From Bacillus sp. V2I10 (GTDB lineage: Bacteria; Bacillota; Bacilli; Bacillales; Bacillaceae): a stretch of 64,000 nt of DNA. The position numbers and the translations under genes are program-made. Under the pieces are notes generated by a model. It worked only from the letters and a program-made list of their open reading frames with translations. It was not told where the DNA came from and searched no databases. The stretch lies in the NCBI RefSeq assembly GCF_030817055.1, contig NZ_JAUSYV010000001.1, forward strand, positions 2,132,001 through 2,196,000, written 5' to 3'. Shown here piece after piece: positions 63,020 through 64,000 of the stretch (within the stretch, counting starts at the first letter, position 1; each line of letters begins with the position of its first letter).

Positions 63020-63556
63020 ATGATTACTCAAGAGATAAAAACAGTATTTACAGCAAAGAACGGTGAACAGGTCACTTTGCGTCCGATAAGAGAAGAGGAT
63101 GCGGAAGATATTATCCAGGCCGTAAAAAGCATTATTGATTCCGGGACGTACATACAAAAAGAACGGCCGAGGACTATTCAGGAAGAAGTGGACTTTATTT
63201 CCGAAATGAGAGAAAAAAACAACCTTTACTTAGGTGTGGAACTAAAAGGTAAAATTGTCGGCATTGCCAGAGTCATCCGCGGTGAACTGGAGATGAAAAA
63301 GCATACCGGACTTTTCAGGACATGGCTTTCAGATTCTGCTCAAGGACTTGGCATTGGCAAAGAACTGATGAGTGCTGCGCTTGAGTGGTGCAGATCAAAT
63401 AATCTCCATAAACTTTGCTTAACCGTTTTTGCATCTAATGAGATTGCACTGAAGCTGTATCAAAAATATGGTTTTGTTATTGAAGGAATTCAGCGTGATC
63501 AGGTAATTCTAAACGGAAAGTATGATGATGAAGTTCATATGGCCAATTTTTTTTAG
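63020..63556 (+). CDS. GNAT-family N-acetyltransferase
   Basis: 178 residues with the acetyl-CoA motif A (LSDSAQGLGIGKELMSAALE) and motif B (LCLTVFASNEIALKLYQKYG). FVIEGIQRDQV near the C-terminus is typical of the RimJ/RimL- or PhnO-like group. The ATG at 63020 is 9 nt after AAGGAG; the frame is open 39 codons upstream, overlapping the previous gene. Substrate not known. Confidence 0.9.
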   Translation: MITQEIKTVFTAKNGEQVTLRPIREEDAEDIIQAVKSIIDSGTYIQKERPRTIQEEVDFISEMREKNNLYLGVELKGKIVGIARVIRGELEMKKHTGLFRTWLSDSAQGLGIGKELMSAALEWCRSNNLHKLCLTVFASNEIALKLYQKYGFVIEGIQRDQVILNGKYDDEVHMANFF

Positions 63557-63587
63557 GAGAGTATAAAAAAAGTTGCGCATTTATGTG

Positions 63588-63696
63588 CAGCCCAGCCCCT
63601 CGGCCAGAACAAATTCCCTCGGGAAAGTCAAACCCGGACTTTTCGGGTGAATTCTTATCTGTCTGCCCGAGTCTGAGCAGTCGGTTCCGCTTTTCT
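63588..63696. repeat. Dispersed repeat copy R7
   Basis: Long form: CAGCCCCTCGGCCAGAAC, AAATTCCCTCGGGAAAGTC, AAACCCGGACTTTTCGGG, GAATTCTTATCTGTCTGCC, AGTCGGTTCCGCTTTTCTT. It lies between the GNAT gene and the bpsA leader. Confidence 0.9.
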
Positions 63697-63752
63697 TGTT
63701 AACATACATTAATTCCCAATCAATCTTTTCTTTTCAAACAGGATTTTAAGGT

Positions 63753-63824
63753 TATAATAAAAGAGCACAACAACAACTCCTTTAAAACGTTGCTTTTCCC
63801 ATTTATCGGGAAGAGCTTTTTTTT
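63753..63824 (+). promoter_or_regulatory. Promoter with early terminator before bpsA
   Basis: TATAAT at 63753-63758 with only a weak -35, then about 30 nt and a hairpin GCTTTTCCC / GGGAAGAGC (loop ATTTATC) followed by eight T. A transcript from here would end after about 60 nt, 78 bp before bpsA. It may be an attenuator for bpsA or a separate small RNA. Confidence 0.55.
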
Positions 63825-63901
63825 GTTCACCTGAATGGCCTACATAAAATGCATCCTGAATGGAAAAAGTACCCTTATTAGGTGGAAAATGAGGTGTATT
63901 T

Positions 63902-64000
63902 ATGGCATATATCTTGTCGGTAGGTAAAAGTATACCGCCGAATCAAATGCCGCAGGATGCGACCGTTGAATTCGCAAAGGAACTATTTGAAGGAACCTTT
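63902..64000 (+). CDS. bpsA: Type III polyketide synthase BpsA, N-terminal part
   Basis: Only the first 33 codons are present: MAYILSVGKSIPPNQM, then ATVEFAKELFEGTF. This resembles the start of B. subtilis BpsA (formerly BcsA), a chalcone-synthase-like enzyme making alkylpyrones, and its place behind xpt-pbuX agrees. TGAGGTG is 6 nt before the ATG. The active site lies outside the window. Confidence 0.75.
   Translation, partial: MAYILSVGKSIPPNQMPQDATVEFAKELFEGTF

Overview
The window is a chromosomal segment of a spore-forming, low-GC Gram-positive bacterium of the Bacillaceae. The evidence is gene content and order: the run trpA-hisC-tyrA-aroA-ypiA-ypiB-ypiF-qcrABC-ypjA-ypjB-ypjC-ypjD-dapB-mgsA-bshB1-bshA-cca-birA-panBCD-dinG-ypmA-ypmB-aspB-asnS-dnaD-nth-ypoC-ponA-recU-yppC-sspM-yppE-yppF-yppG-mrfA-mrfB-cotD-ypsA-gpsB-rnpB-ypsC-ypvA-ypwA-xpt-pbuX-bpsA is the gene order I remember from Bacillus subtilis. 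Bacillithiol genes, spore proteins (SspM, CotD, CsgA-like) and strong GGAGG-type ribosome binding sites agree. The codon use and divergence fit a Bacillus or Metabacillus-like species other than B. subtilis; the species cannot be fixed from the sequence alone.

Layout. 0-4.2 kb: end of the tryptophan operon and the aromatic/histidine block hisC-tyrA-aroA. 4.4-7.3 kb: a degenerate amidohydrolase-like gene, the TPR protein YpiA and YpiB/ReoY. 7.4-11.1 kb: an accessory, secreted, probably sortase-anchored GH13 amylase/pullulanase-type enzyme. 11.4-15.7 kb: ypiF and the menaquinol:cytochrome c reductase operon qcrABC, then ypjA and ypjB. 15.7-19.6 kb: a small insertion island (nitronate monooxygenase, decayed MFS transporter, tautomerase, LysR regulator) bounded by a 57-58 bp direct repeat that duplicates the 3' end of ypjC. 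19.6-28.6 kb: frameshifted ypjC, then tightly overlapping genes for lysine, methylglyoxal, bacillithiol, tRNA end repair, biotin and pantothenate. 28.7-37.5 kb: DNA repair/replication (dinG, dnaD, nth) with aspB and asnS. 37.7-41.0 kb: ponA and recU on the minus strand. 41-46 kb: many small genes, several sporulation-linked. 46-54 kb: PTS EIIA, mrfAB, cotD, ypsA, gpsB, rnpB, ypsC. 54-64 kb: ypvA, ypwA, the guanine-riboswitch operon xpt-pbuX, a few accessory genes and the start of bpsA.

Regulatory and non-coding content: RNase P RNA, a guanine riboswitch with terminator, a structured panB leader ending in a terminator (position of the known 'pan' RNA motif), a short promoter-plus-terminator leader before bpsA, and an orphan minus-strand terminator with a C-rich tract and a Fur-box-like sequence between dinG and ypmA that looks like an FsrA-type small RNA. 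A family of about 122-bp dispersed repeats occurs at seven places, including a three-copy tandem array upstream of dnaD, a copy that supplies the C-terminus and stop of aroA, and a copy inside the xpt leader.

Most of the window is ordinary housekeeping sequence. The observations most worth checking are the candidate small RNA, the repeat family, and the island with its duplicated ypjC end. Several single-base frameshifts (MFS transporter, ypjC, holin-like gene) lie in or near homopolymer runs or at otherwise unclear points and could be real decay or assembly error.
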